The translations under genes were made by a program, and so were the position numbers. 64,000 nucleotides of DNA from Tannerellaceae bacterium (GTDB lineage: Bacteria > Bacteroidota > Bacteroidia > Bacteroidales > Tannerellaceae), in NCBI GenBank assembly GCA_021201295.1, contig JAJQFE010000063.1, positions 1-64,000 on the forward strand. Reading direction: 5' to 3'. Under the pieces are notes generated by a model that was not told the origin of the DNA, searched no databases, and was given only the letters and a program-made list of their open reading frames with translations. How positions within the stretch are numbered: the first letter of the stretch is position 1; each line of letters opens with the position of its first letter. Of this stretch, positions 29,612 through 38,315 are shown piece after piece.

Positions 29612-30283
29612 ATGGCAAGATTTAGTAGACTAAATGTATGCGGCACAATGATAGAGACAGGGATGGTGCCTGTTTTCTATCATAATGATCTGGAAGTCGC
29701 CAGACAAGTGGTAAAAGCCTGTTATGAGGGAGGTGTGAGAGTATTTGAATTTACTAACCGGGGAGATTTTGCACATGAAGTGTTCGGGGAGTTACTTAAA
29801 TGGACAGCCCGGGAATGTCCTGAGATGATCCTGGGTATCGGCTCTGTTGTGGATCCGGGAACGGCTTCCCTTTTTCTTCAGTTAGGAGCCAATTTTATAG
29901 TAGGCCCTTTGTTAAATCCGGAAATTTTTAAAGTATGTAACAGAAGGCAGGTAGCCTATGTGCCGGGTTGTGGTTCTGTCACAGAAATAGGCATGGCACA
30001 GGAACTCGGAGCAGAATTTATAAAAATATTTCCTGCCGGGAGTGTCGGAGGACCTTCTTTTGTAAAAAATATAAAAGCCCCTATGCCCTGGAGTAATATT
30101 ATGGCCACGGGAGCGGTAGAACCTACTGAGGAAAATCTGAAAGCCTGGTTTGAAGCTGGAGTAGGATGCGTAGGGATGGGATCCAGACTATTTCCCGGTG
30201 AAGTTATTAAAGCAAAAGACTGGGGGAAAATTACTCAGATTTGCAAAGAAACATTTGCCATCATACACCGGGTAAGATCATAG
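29612..30283 (+). CDS. eda: KDPG/KHG aldolase
   Basis: A 223-residue class I aldolase cleaving 2-keto-3-deoxy-6-phosphogluconate to pyruvate and glyceraldehyde 3-phosphate. Visible blocks are [60 protein letters not shown] and [20 protein letters not shown] with the Schiff-base lysine. It completes the hexuronate-to-pyruvate path of the operon. It ends in TAG, one of the few natural TAG stops in the window. Confidence 0.93.
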   Translation: MARFSRLNVCGTMIETGMVPVFYHNDLEVARQVVKACYEGGVRVFEFTNRGDFAHEVFGELLKWTARECPEMILGIGSVVDPGTASLFLQLGANFIVGPLLNPEIFKVCNRRQVAYVPGCGSVTEIGMAQELGAEFIKIFPAGSVGGPSFVKNIKAPMPWSNIMATGAVEPTEENLKAWFEAGVGCVGMGSRLFPGEVIKAKDWGKITQICKETFAIIHRVRS

Positions 30284-30313
30284 AAAAATAAGAAAGACCT
30301 TAAAGAAAATACC

Positions 30314-31759
30314 ATGAATCAATTATTGAATGCCACCCATCAGACCTTGACCAAATACAGATGGACCATCTGTACGTTGTTATTTTTTGCTACTACCATT
30401 AATTATTTGGACAGACAGGTATTATCCCTGCTACAAACGGAGCTGGAAACCATTTTTCATTGGTCTAAGAGTGACTATGGAACTATTACCTCCATCTTCT
30501 CCCTGTCCTATGCCATTAGTATGATCTTTGTCGGACGGTTTATTGATCGGATAGGAACTAAAAAAGGATATGCATGGGCTATCGGATTATGGTCGTTTGG
30601 AGCTTGTATACATGCACTGTGTGGTATTGTTACAAAACAATATGTCGGAATTGAAACGACAGCAGGATTAAAAAATGCTCCATCGGATATGTTTCCGGTC
30701 ATAGCAACCGTAAGTGTCATTGTGTTCGTAATAGCCCGTATCATTCTGGCAATAGGTGAAGCCGGAAACTTTCCGGCAGCTATCAAAGCTACTGCGGAGT
30801 ATTTTCCTAAAAAAGACCGGGCTTTTGCTACCGGTATATTTAATTCCGGATCAAATGTCGGAGCTATTCTTGCGCCTCTGTCCGTTCCTTTTATGGCAAG
30901 AGCATGGGGATGGGAAATAGCTTTCTTAGTTATAGGCATATTAGGCTTTATCTGGTTAGGGTTTTGGTTGGTTTTCTATAAAAAGCCGGAAGATAATCCC
31001 TGGATGAATGATGCTGAGCGAGCCTATGCGAATCAGGATGAGATAATAGAAAAAGAATGGAGAGAACAAGAGCAGGTTTTGGAAGCAGAGAAAAAGAAAG
31101 TCACCTTTCTTCAATGTCTGAAATACAGACAAACCTGGGGATTATTTCTTGGGAAATTTATTACGGATGGGGTATGGTGGTTTTTATTCTGGACACCGGA
31201 TTATCTGAAAGAAGAATATGGTATGACCGGAGGAGAGATCGCTTTGCCTTTGGCCGTTTTATATACGATCACCGTATTTGGGTCTGTTTTTGGAGGTAAA
31301 TTCCCTGAATTCTTTATTAATAGAGGTATGCATCCGTATGATGGACGTATGAAAGCTATGCTGTTGATCGCAATGGTGCCGCTCGTCGTTTTGTTTGCCC
31401 AGCCTTTCGGGCATATTCCTGCACTTGGAAACCAGGCGTTTTGGGTTCCTATCATTCTGATCAGAATAGGAGGGGCTGGCCATCAGGCATGGTCTGCCAA
31501 TTTCTTTACCACCGGCAGTGACCTCTTCCCGAAAAAAGCCGTAGCAACCATTACCGGCATTACCGGATTGGCGGGAGGGTTAGGTTCTTTCATTCTGACT
31601 AAAGGTAGCGGGATGCTTTTTGACTATAGTATCAAACAGTGGGGAAGCGCCAACACAGGCTACACCATTATCTTTTCCTATTGTGCCGTAGCCTATATCA
31701 TCGACTGGACCTGTATGAAAGTCTTTACCCCTACATTTAATCCGATCAAGGATCTGTAA
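30314..31759 (+). CDS. MFS transporter, probable hexuronate uptake (ExuT-like)
   Basis: A 481-residue protein with about 12 membrane segments. N-terminal TTINYLDRQVLSLLQTELET and SLSYAISMIFVGRFIDRIGT are typical of the ACS/anion:cation symporter group that includes ExuT and GarP. GEAGNFPAAIKATAEYFPKK is the characteristic motif of that group. As last gene of the hexuronate operon it most likely imports glucuronate and/or galacturonate. The 3' end has no obvious terminator. Confidence 0.88.
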   Translation: MNQLLNATHQTLTKYRWTICTLLFFATTINYLDRQVLSLLQTELETIFHWSKSDYGTITSIFSLSYAISMIFVGRFIDRIGTKKGYAWAIGLWSFGACIHALCGIVTKQYVGIETTAGLKNAPSDMFPVIATVSVIVFVIARIILAIGEAGNFPAAIKATAEYFPKKDRAFATGIFNSGSNVGAILAPLSVPFMARAWGWEIAFLVIGILGFIWLGFWLVFYKKPEDNPWMNDAERAYANQDEIIEKEWREQEQVLEAEKKKVTFLQCLKYRQTWGLFLGKFITDGVWWFLFWTPDYLKEEYGMTGGEIALPLAVLYTITVFGSVFGGKFPEFFINRGMHPYDGRMKAMLLIAMVPLVVLFAQPFGHIPALGNQAFWVPIILIRIGGAGHQAWSANFFTTGSDLFPKKAVATITGITGLAGGLGSFILTKGSGMLFDYSIKQWGSANTGYTIIFSYCAVAYIIDWTCMKVFTPTFNPIKDL

Positions 31760-32126
31760 ACCGGTATTTCAGCAAGATTTTTTACTTATTACAAATATTG
31801 GTTGCGATATATAGGTATGCTTATGTTTGAATCGTTTTAGATTAGGGTATTTGTGATATAAATAAAAATGTTTTATAAAAAGTTTGTTTAGGATGGAGGC
31901 AATATTTTATTCAATTTCTGCAAAGAGTTGGCAGGGAAAAACGATAGGATACTAATTACACCGGGCATTTCTCTACCAGGCTGGGAAATGTCTGGTTTTT
32001 AACTGCTATTACTGGGAACAGGAGGAAGCAGATAGGAAGAAAAAACAAATCCAGCCATTTTGTTTTAATGTTTAAAAGACTTAAAACCATGCCCCGTACT
32101 GGACTGGGTAAGATGAGGATGATTCT
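31760..32126. other. Intergenic region, no feature recognised
   Basis: Lies between the convergent MFS transporter and the CAT-like gene. I see no conserved gene fragment, strong hairpin or repeat. Confidence 0.4.
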
Positions 32127-32762
32127 TTATTTTATCTCATCCAGATATTTTTGTAAGTTATTAATATAATTCCCTACGTGGAGGCCGTCGGCGAGAGCGT
32201 GGTGTACCTGTACGGAAAAGGGAAGGAGAATTTTCTTTTCTTTTTGGATGTATTTACCCCAGGAGATACGGGGGACGGAGTCATTGCGGTTGAGAGTGAT
32301 GGTATGTGACAGGTGGGTGAAATTGATCCAGGGGAGACAGGTGATGTAAACAAGGTCATCACGTCCGGCCAGATTAGTTGGGTCGAAGTAAATTTGCTGG
32401 TTATTACTAGCCTGGCGGGCAGCATGGGTGAACTGAGACAGGGTTCCGTCGAGATTAAGAGTTACTATTTTGAAGAGGTCGTCCTCCGGGTCATTGCTTG
32501 TATCGGTGAAGGAGGGGTGGACCTGGTCGTGAAGTATAACCTTGCCATCGCGGATACGGTAACGAAACTCTTCGATAGTGTTAAGTACATGCATGGCTGC
32601 GTAGATCATTGAATAGTAAAAGGGAAGATGTTGTTCTTTGGTATAGGCGAGGAAGTGGGTGATATCGATATCCATGCAGATATTATATTGAAGATAATCC
32701 ATGCGGTAGAAAAAGTTGAAGTGTTGTTTCTGTTTCCAGTTTTCTATGTCGATCTGTTTCAT
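32127..32762 (-). CDS. Chloramphenicol acetyltransferase-like (CAT superfamily) acyltransferase
   Basis: A 211-residue protein of the CAT fold. The catalytic HHxxxDG motif is present near the C-terminus (SVQVHHALADGLHVGNYINN), with FYYSMIYAAMHVLN and PWINFTHLSHTITL in family positions. Length is close to classical CAT. Chromosomal CAT-like proteins in Bacteroidales often have no proven resistance role, so acetylation of chloramphenicol is possible but unproven. It stands alone, downstream of the AraC/ketopantoate-reductase pair. Confidence 0.85.
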   Translation of the reverse strand: MKQIDIENWKQKQHFNFFYRMDYLQYNICMDIDITHFLAYTKEQHLPFYYSMIYAAMHVLNTIEEFRYRIRDGKVILHDQVHPSFTDTSNDPEDDLFKIVTLNLDGTLSQFTHAARQASNNQQIYFDPTNLAGRDDLVYITCLPWINFTHLSHTITLNRNDSVPRISWGKYIQKEKKILLPFSVQVHHALADGLHVGNYINNLQKYLDEIK

Positions 32763-32796
32763 TTAAGATATTTTTTGTTGGTATGAAGGTAAGCAT

Positions 32797-33752
32797 TTAT
32801 TCTTTGAAAGCTACTTTATATAATTCTGTTAAATAAGGAATAGGAAGATTAAGTTCCTGGCCTGACTGGATCAGATCTTGTAGCATGCTTTTTATTTCTA
32901 TAGGTGCGTGTTGCGTATGTCCGTCAAACATTTGGCACAAACTTTCATGCTGATAAATTTTTCTTGCTATAGGAATTCCTATCCATAGAGGTAGAGTATA
33001 GAGGCGATTGGATTTTTCTCTACCGGGCTTATAACCTTTCCGGGAACATATGGCAAACCCTTCCCGAATGGCATAGAACACTTTTTTCATCATTGGTTTA
33101 TTTTAACGAAAGATTTCCCACTACCCATTGCTGTAATTCCTGCCGATAATCCTGCTGCTACCACATAATGGGTAATCAGCCACTCCTGGATCCGGGGATG
33201 GATTATTGGTTTTAATCCTGCTTCCTGAAAAGCATTAGCCAGCTTCTCTACGCGGGGAGTGATTTGTCCGTTTACTTCTCCTAATGGTGTATGTGAGGTT
33301 TTAAACCCGGATATGGTACAATGGATCTCTTCATCATTTTTTCCTCCACCGCACATAAAAGGGAAACCAAAAAAATATTGCTCAGGTCTCAGATACTGAG
33401 CGATCTCTTCGAAATCATTCCATATGTTTTGCATAAAAACAACGGGAGTTTTTCCAGCTCCTTTTTTTAATAGGGGTAGGATCTCTTTTATAAACAGGCA
33501 ATTAGTGGTTACTAATATATACTCAAAAGGATGATCTTCTGTTAAAGTTTCTATTATGTGTGGGCGAAAAGTCACCTTTTTTTCCTGTTTTTTTCCGGAA
33601 CGATAATCGAGGCAATGAATTTTTATTCCATTTGTTTCTGCAGATTTTTTTATCTCCGGACGTACCAGCAGTGTTATCCGGTGTCCTGCTTCCGATAATT
33701 GCCAGCCGTAGGTAGTCCCTATCACACCGGCTCCGTAAATTAACATATTCAT
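32797..33752 (-). CDS. Ketopantoate reductase family oxidoreductase (PanE/ApbA), frameshifted
   Basis: The N-terminal Rossmann motif is LIYGAGVIGTTYGWQLSEAG. The ApbA C-terminal domain includes WLITHYVVAAGLSAGITAMG. The frame breaks at the CC near 33102-33103; one more C gives FVKINP-MMKKVFYAIREG and continues to 32797. The corrected length of about 318 residues is normal. It lies 9 bp after an AraC gene on the same strand. That is an unusual place for the vitamin B5 enzyme, so a different 2-keto substrate is quite possible. Confidence 0.82.
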
Positions 33753-33761
33753 AAGGAGTAA

Positions 33762-34598
33762 CTATAGAGATGTATGGATAAAATGTTTTTGGAATAGTGC
33801 CAGCTCTTTCCGGTAAGGATCACTGTGATGGAGAATCTCTTTGGGAGTATAACCTGAAAACTGGCGGACTTCACGGATCAGATGGGATTTATCATAGTAA
33901 CCGCATTCGGTTACCAGTTGATTTATAGTAGATGCCGGATGAGTTTGCAGATAGTGAAGTGCTTTGCTGAAACGGGTGATCCGGATATATGCACCTGGAT
34001 TTACACCGGTATAGTCTGTAAAGATCCGGTGGAATTGTTTATAGCTCAGGCAGGCGGTCTGAGCGAGTGCCTGTATGTTTTGTTCTCCCTGACTAACAGA
34101 ATGGACTACTGCAGTCATCCTGTTTAGGTGGTAATCAGTTTCTGTAATCGTCAGCCGTTTGATTAGATGTTTTTCAATAGATTGTACACATTTATAAGGA
34201 TCCGGGTTCTCCATCACCTGGTTTTGTAATTCTTTCCATAAAGGATCACATAGGGCATCTATGGGGATATATTGTTCCTGTAGCAGATGAGCGGGTTGTT
34301 GGAAAAGTATTCTTGCTCCTATGGGATGTAAAATTACAAATAAATGTTCTAATGGACCTCTGAAAAGTAAATTGGAGTAGGTCTTCATTTGTCCATAGAT
34401 ATAGGCATCAGGCAAAGGGACCTCTTGTTCTTTTTGTATATTAAAAACTTTTCCTCCCCGGTTAAAAACCAGGCCCATTCCGTTAGCCGGTAATACCCGT
34501 TGGCTACCCTTTTCCATATCGGGAATGGATAAAAACCAGTATTGCTTTACCCAGGAAGTAAGTAGTGGAGTAGGATTTATGGCTAAAAAAGTTTCCAT
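33762..34598 (-). CDS. AraC-family transcriptional regulator
   Basis: A 278-residue regulator with an N-terminal DUF6597-like sensor (NPTPLLTSWVKQYWFLSIPD) and a C-terminal AraC HTH pair (QALAQTACLSYKQFHRIFTD, TINQLVTECGYYDKSHLIRE). It is cotranscribed with the downstream ketopantoate-reductase-like gene and is divergent from the P-type ATPase gene, either of which it may regulate. The ligand is unknown. It ends in TAG. Confidence 0.9.
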   Translation of the reverse strand: METFLAINPTPLLTSWVKQYWFLSIPDMEKGSQRVLPANGMGLVFNRGGKVFNIQKEQEVPLPDAYIYGQMKTYSNLLFRGPLEHLFVILHPIGARILFQQPAHLLQEQYIPIDALCDPLWKELQNQVMENPDPYKCVQSIEKHLIKRLTITETDYHLNRMTAVVHSVSQGEQNIQALAQTACLSYKQFHRIFTDYTGVNPGAYIRITRFSKALHYLQTHPASTINQLVTECGYYDKSHLIREVRQFSGYTPKEILHHSDPYRKELALFQKHFIHTSL

Positions 34599-34806
34599 GT
34601 TTTATAAGCATTTTCTGCAAAAGTAAGATTTCCGGCAGGAAAGCTGGTGTATGAAAAGGACATTCTTTCATAATGTACGGTTATGGGTTTGTTAAGCTAC
34701 CCTCTATTCAGGCCGGATCTGTTTATTCAGTATAAAAAATAGTCCGGCCGGAAAACTATCAGTCCGTTGATTTGTTGAGAAAAGAGAACCAATACCTTGT
34801 TGTCAT

Positions 34807-37506
34807 ATGAAGAAAAATGATTCTCCCCGGTATGGAGAGTGGTATAGCCAGGATGTGGATACTGTAGTGCAGGTGCTGGACACTAACCTGCAGACTGGAC
34901 TAACGGATGAGCAGATACGGGAGCGGAACGCGCAGTTTGGTGAAAATGAGCTTCCTAAAAAGAAGAAAGAATCTACTTTTATCCGTTTTCTGAAACATTT
35001 TAATGATATTCTCATTTATGTCTTACTGGTAGCCGCTGTTATTACGGCTATATTGGGACATTATGTGGATACTATAGTAATCGTTCTGGTGGCTTTCATT
35101 AATACACTGATTGGTTTTATTCAGGAAAGTAAAGCTGGAAAGGCATTGGAGAACATCCGGAGTATGCTTTCATTACAGGCCCAGGTGATCCGGAACGGTG
35201 AACGGATGGAGATTGATTCTACAGAACTTACGGTCGGCGATGTAGTGTTGTTAAGTCCCGGTGATAAGGTTCCTGCTGATACGCGGCTGGCTGAAAGCAG
35301 TAACCTGAAAATTGAAGAATCCATCCTGACGGGAGAATCTGTCCCATCCGATAAAAGTGTGGAACCATTAGCTTCAGATACTCCTTTAGGGGATCAGGTA
35401 GATATGGCATTTACGAGTACCACGGTCAGTGCGGGAACCGGACTGGGAGTCGTTACTTCTATAGGGGCTTACACAGAATTAGGAAAGATCAACCAGCTTA
35501 TATCTGACACGCAACCCATTACAACTCCTTTATTACGTCAGACTGCCCGGTTAGGCAAAACTATTTCTATTGCTATTGTAGCCATTTCCATCCTGGTATA
35601 TCTGTTTGGTTATTTTTACCGGGACTATCCCCCTCAGGAATTATTATTAGCTGTGATCGGACTGGCTGTAGCGGCTATTCCGGAAGGATTACCGGCTATT
35701 CTGTCCATTATTCTGGCGATTGGGGTGCAGAATATGGCTAAACGAAATGCCATTATCCGTAATTTACCATCCGTAGAAACCTTAGGAGCAGTGTCTGTTA
35801 TTTGTTCAGATAAAACCGGGACACTGACCAAAAATGAAATGACGGTTCGGACAGTCATTACTAAAGATCATGTTTATAATGTATCGGGAACAGGATATGC
35901 TCCGGTTGGTTCGATTACGCTGGAGGAGCATCCGGTAGATGCTGATCATGATAATGTACTGAGAACCTTGCTTAACTGTTTTGAATTTTGTAACGATTCC
36001 ACTGTGTCAGAAGATGATCAGGGAAACTGGCGGGTAAATGGGGATCCTACAGAAGGAGCGTTGATCACTTTATATGAGAAAGCTGATCTGAAAGACCGGA
36101 ATGTAGAACGTATAGCAACTATTCCATTTGACTCTGAATATAAATATATGGCTGTCTTAGTCAAGGCGAGAGACCGGAAATTTATTTTTGTCAAGGGTGC
36201 GCCTGACCGTCTGTTAAATCATGTTTGTCAGGAGAAAAACATTTCCGGGATACACCCGTCTGATGAATCCTACTGGAACTGTATGATCTCTGAAACGGCT
36301 AATAAAGGACAACGACTGATTGGTGCAGCTTATAAAGAGGTGGACCCGGGAAAAACAGACCTGACACATGCGGATCTGGAGGATTGTCCTGTCTTTTTAG
36401 GTATGGCAGGAATTATTGATCCGCCTCGTGAAGAGGCTACGGCAGCTATTGAGGCCTGTAAGAAAGCTAGTATAACAGTTAAGATGATTACAGGTGACCA
36501 TATCGATACGGCGAAAGCCATCGGCCGGGAAATGGGGATCGGTAATGGTAAAGAGGCTATGGAAGGAAAAGAATTGCAGCGAATGTCCGATCAGGAATTG
36601 CAACAGGTGGTTCAGGAGTGTGATATTTTTGCACGTACCAGCCCAGAGCACAAGATCCAGATCGTCACTGCCTTGCAGAATGACGGTTATATATGTGCAA
36701 TGACAGGGGACGGAGTAAATGATGCCCCTGCTTTAAAAAAAGCGGATGTAGGGATTGCTATGGGAATCAAAGGAACTGAAGTGACAAAAGATGCGGCAGA
36801 AATGGTATTGGCGGATGATAATTTCAGTACCATTGTATCTGCCGTGGAAGAGGGAAGGAGAGTCTATGATAATCTGAAAAAAACTATTTTATTTATTCTT
36901 CCTACTAATGGTGCGGAAAGTTTTCTGATTATGGCGAGTATTCTGTTTGGGACTATCATGCCTTTGACACCAGTACAGATTTTGTGGGTAAATATGGTCA
37001 CTTCTGTTACCGTTTCGTTAGCGTTGGCATTTGAGAAAATTGAGCCGGATACCATGTTACGTCCTCCCCGGTCTCCGAAAGAACCGTTATTGAATGGTTA
37101 TTTTTTATGGCGCATCCTGTTTGTTTCTATTATTATAGGTGGAGGAGCGCTATTTATCAGTACACTTCTGATTCACTACGGCTGGGATCAGAATGTAGTG
37201 AAAACCATTACTTTGAATGCGATTGCTATTCCGCAGATGTTTTATTTGTTTAATGTAAGAAACATACGAAATTTTGCCCTGAACCGGGATTTCTTTTCCA
37301 ATAAAGTGGCTTTTATGGTGTCTGGCGTTTTGATCCTGTTGCAAATAGCCATTACCTATTTTCCTTTTATGAACCGTGTATTTGGAACGTATCCTATTGC
37401 TCTCCATGACTGGCTCTATCCTTTTGGATTAGGAATCACTGTTTTTATCCTGGTGGAAATCGAAAAAGTGATTGTACGTTTAGTAGAAAAAGGAAGAAAG
37501 AAATAA
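34807..37506 (+). CDS. P2-type cation-transporting ATPase (Ca2+-ATPase-like)
   Basis: An 899-residue integral membrane pump. It has an N-terminal cation-ATPase domain, an A domain with ILTGESVP, the TM4 motif [10 protein letters not shown], the phosphorylation site [13 protein letters not shown], the nucleotide domain KGAPDRLL and the hinge [20 protein letters not shown]. About 10 membrane helices are expected. TM5 reads [11 protein letters not shown] and TM6 [16 protein letters not shown]6 lacks the acidic NLVTDG motif of SERCA pumps, so ion specificity is uncertain; Ca2+ or Na+ are the usual suggestions for this group. It is divergent from the AraC gene. Confidence 0.92.
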   Translation: MKKNDSPRYGEWYSQDVDTVVQVLDTNLQTGLTDEQIRERNAQFGENELPKKKKESTFIRFLKHFNDILIYVLLVAAVITAILGHYVDTIVIVLVAFINTLIGFIQESKAGKALENIRSMLSLQAQVIRNGERMEIDSTELTVGDVVLLSPGDKVPADTRLAESSNLKIEESILTGESVPSDKSVEPLASDTPLGDQVDMAFTSTTVSAGTGLGVVTSIGAYTELGKINQLISDTQPITTPLLRQTARLGKTISIAIVAISILVYLFGYFYRDYPPQELLLAVIGLAVAAIPEGLPAILSIILAIGVQNMAKRNAIIRNLPSVETLGAVSVICSDKTGTLTKNEMTVRTVITKDHVYNVSGTGYAPVGSITLEEHPVDADHDNVLRTLLNCFEFCNDSTVSEDDQGNWRVNGDPTEGALITLYEKADLKDRNVERIATIPFDSEYKYMAVLVKARDRKFIFVKGAPDRLLNHVCQEKNISGIHPSDESYWNCMISETANKGQRLIGAAYKEVDPGKTDLTHADLEDCPVFLGMAGIIDPPREEATAAIEACKKASITVKMITGDHIDTAKAIGREMGIGNGKEAMEGKELQRMSDQELQQVVQECDIFARTSPEHKIQIVTALQNDGYICAMTGDGVNDAPALKKADVGIAMGIKGTEVTKDAAEMVLADDNFSTIVSAVEEGRRVYDNLKKTILFILPTNGAESFLIMASILFGTIMPLTPVQILWVNMVTSVTVSLALAFEKIEPDTMLRPPRSPKEPLLNGYFLWRILFVSIIIGGGALFISTLLIHYGWDQNVVKTITLNAIAIPQMFYLFNVRNIRNFALNRDFFSNKVAFMVSGVLILLQIAITYFPFMNRVFGTYPIALHDWLYPFGLGITVFILVEIEKVIVRLVEKGRKK

Positions 37507-37529
37507 TTCTCTTTGCCGGTAAATGTAAG

Positions 37530-38035
37530 TTATGGGACGATCCGTTTACCTACAATCTTTAAGGACTGTTCCACTCCATCCAGCAGGGCTATATCCGGCA
37601 AGAGTGCCCAATCTTCAAAACCGAAATGATAAAAGAGCTGCAGGCTGGGTTCATTATGGGCAAAAATAAAGCCTAAAAGTGTTTTAATCCCACAGGCCAG
37701 AGCGTGTTGGATACTATATTCCAATAATTGTTTTCCATATCCTTTGCCACGTTGTTTTTCGTGTAGGTAAATACTGATCTCCACTGTTCCTTCATAAGCA
37801 GGCCGTCCATAAAAAGATTGAAAACTTACCCAGCCAATCATCTCTCCCTGATGATTCTCCACAACCCATAAAGGTCTTTTTCCGGCGTATGTTCCTCAAA
37901 CCAGGCTATCCGGCTTTCGACAGTGACGGGTTTTGTATCAGCCGTCACTATACGCGAAGGTACGGTAGAATTATAGATAGCTACAATTTCCGGTAGGTCT
38001 GTCCGGATTGCATTCCTATATATGAGAGGTTCCAT
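37530..38035 (-). CDS. GNAT N-acetyltransferase (phosphinothricin acetyltransferase-like), frameshifted
   Basis: Starts [20 protein letters not shown] and has the acetyl-CoA loop [18 protein letters not shown] missing A in the run near 37885 splits the gene. With it, EEHTPEK reads into [20 protein letters not shown], the usual order in the PAT/yncA-type family. Corrected length is about 168 residues. The upstream frame to 38161 does not look like this family, so ATG 38035 is chosen. The substrate is probably a small amine or amino acid. Confidence 0.85.
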
Positions 38036-38240
38036 GTTGTCTTTTATTTCCATACGGGATACAAATGTATAGGATTTTTTTGTTATTGAAACAACAGAAT
38101 ATAGAACGTATCTTTTCCGGCACTTTTTCTTTGGGGAAGTTTGTGGGATGGGATTCCCCAATAATATATTTACTATCGTTAGATAATAAACTTATTAATG
38201 GAAGATAATAAGTTTATTATTAAGCGATCCTATCAGACAT

Positions 38241-38278
38241 AAAAAAGCAAGGTTTCCTGTATGGGAAACCCTGCTTTA
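38241..38278 (-). terminator. Rho-independent terminator of the TonB-receptor operon
   Basis: The stem pairs AAAGCA-GGTTTCC with GGGAAACC-TGCTTT, with a T run on the minus strand. It lies 38 bp after the stop of the TonB-dependent receptor gene. Confidence 0.75.
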
Positions 38279-38315
38279 GAAGTATATAAGGAATTTTATT
38301 CAGAAAACTGCAGAA

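Noticed and set aside
30508-30939. Long minus-strand ORFs inside the MFS, serC, ATPase and DUF1015 genes
   Set aside because: These are antisense shadows of well-supported genes, with no family features or promoters.
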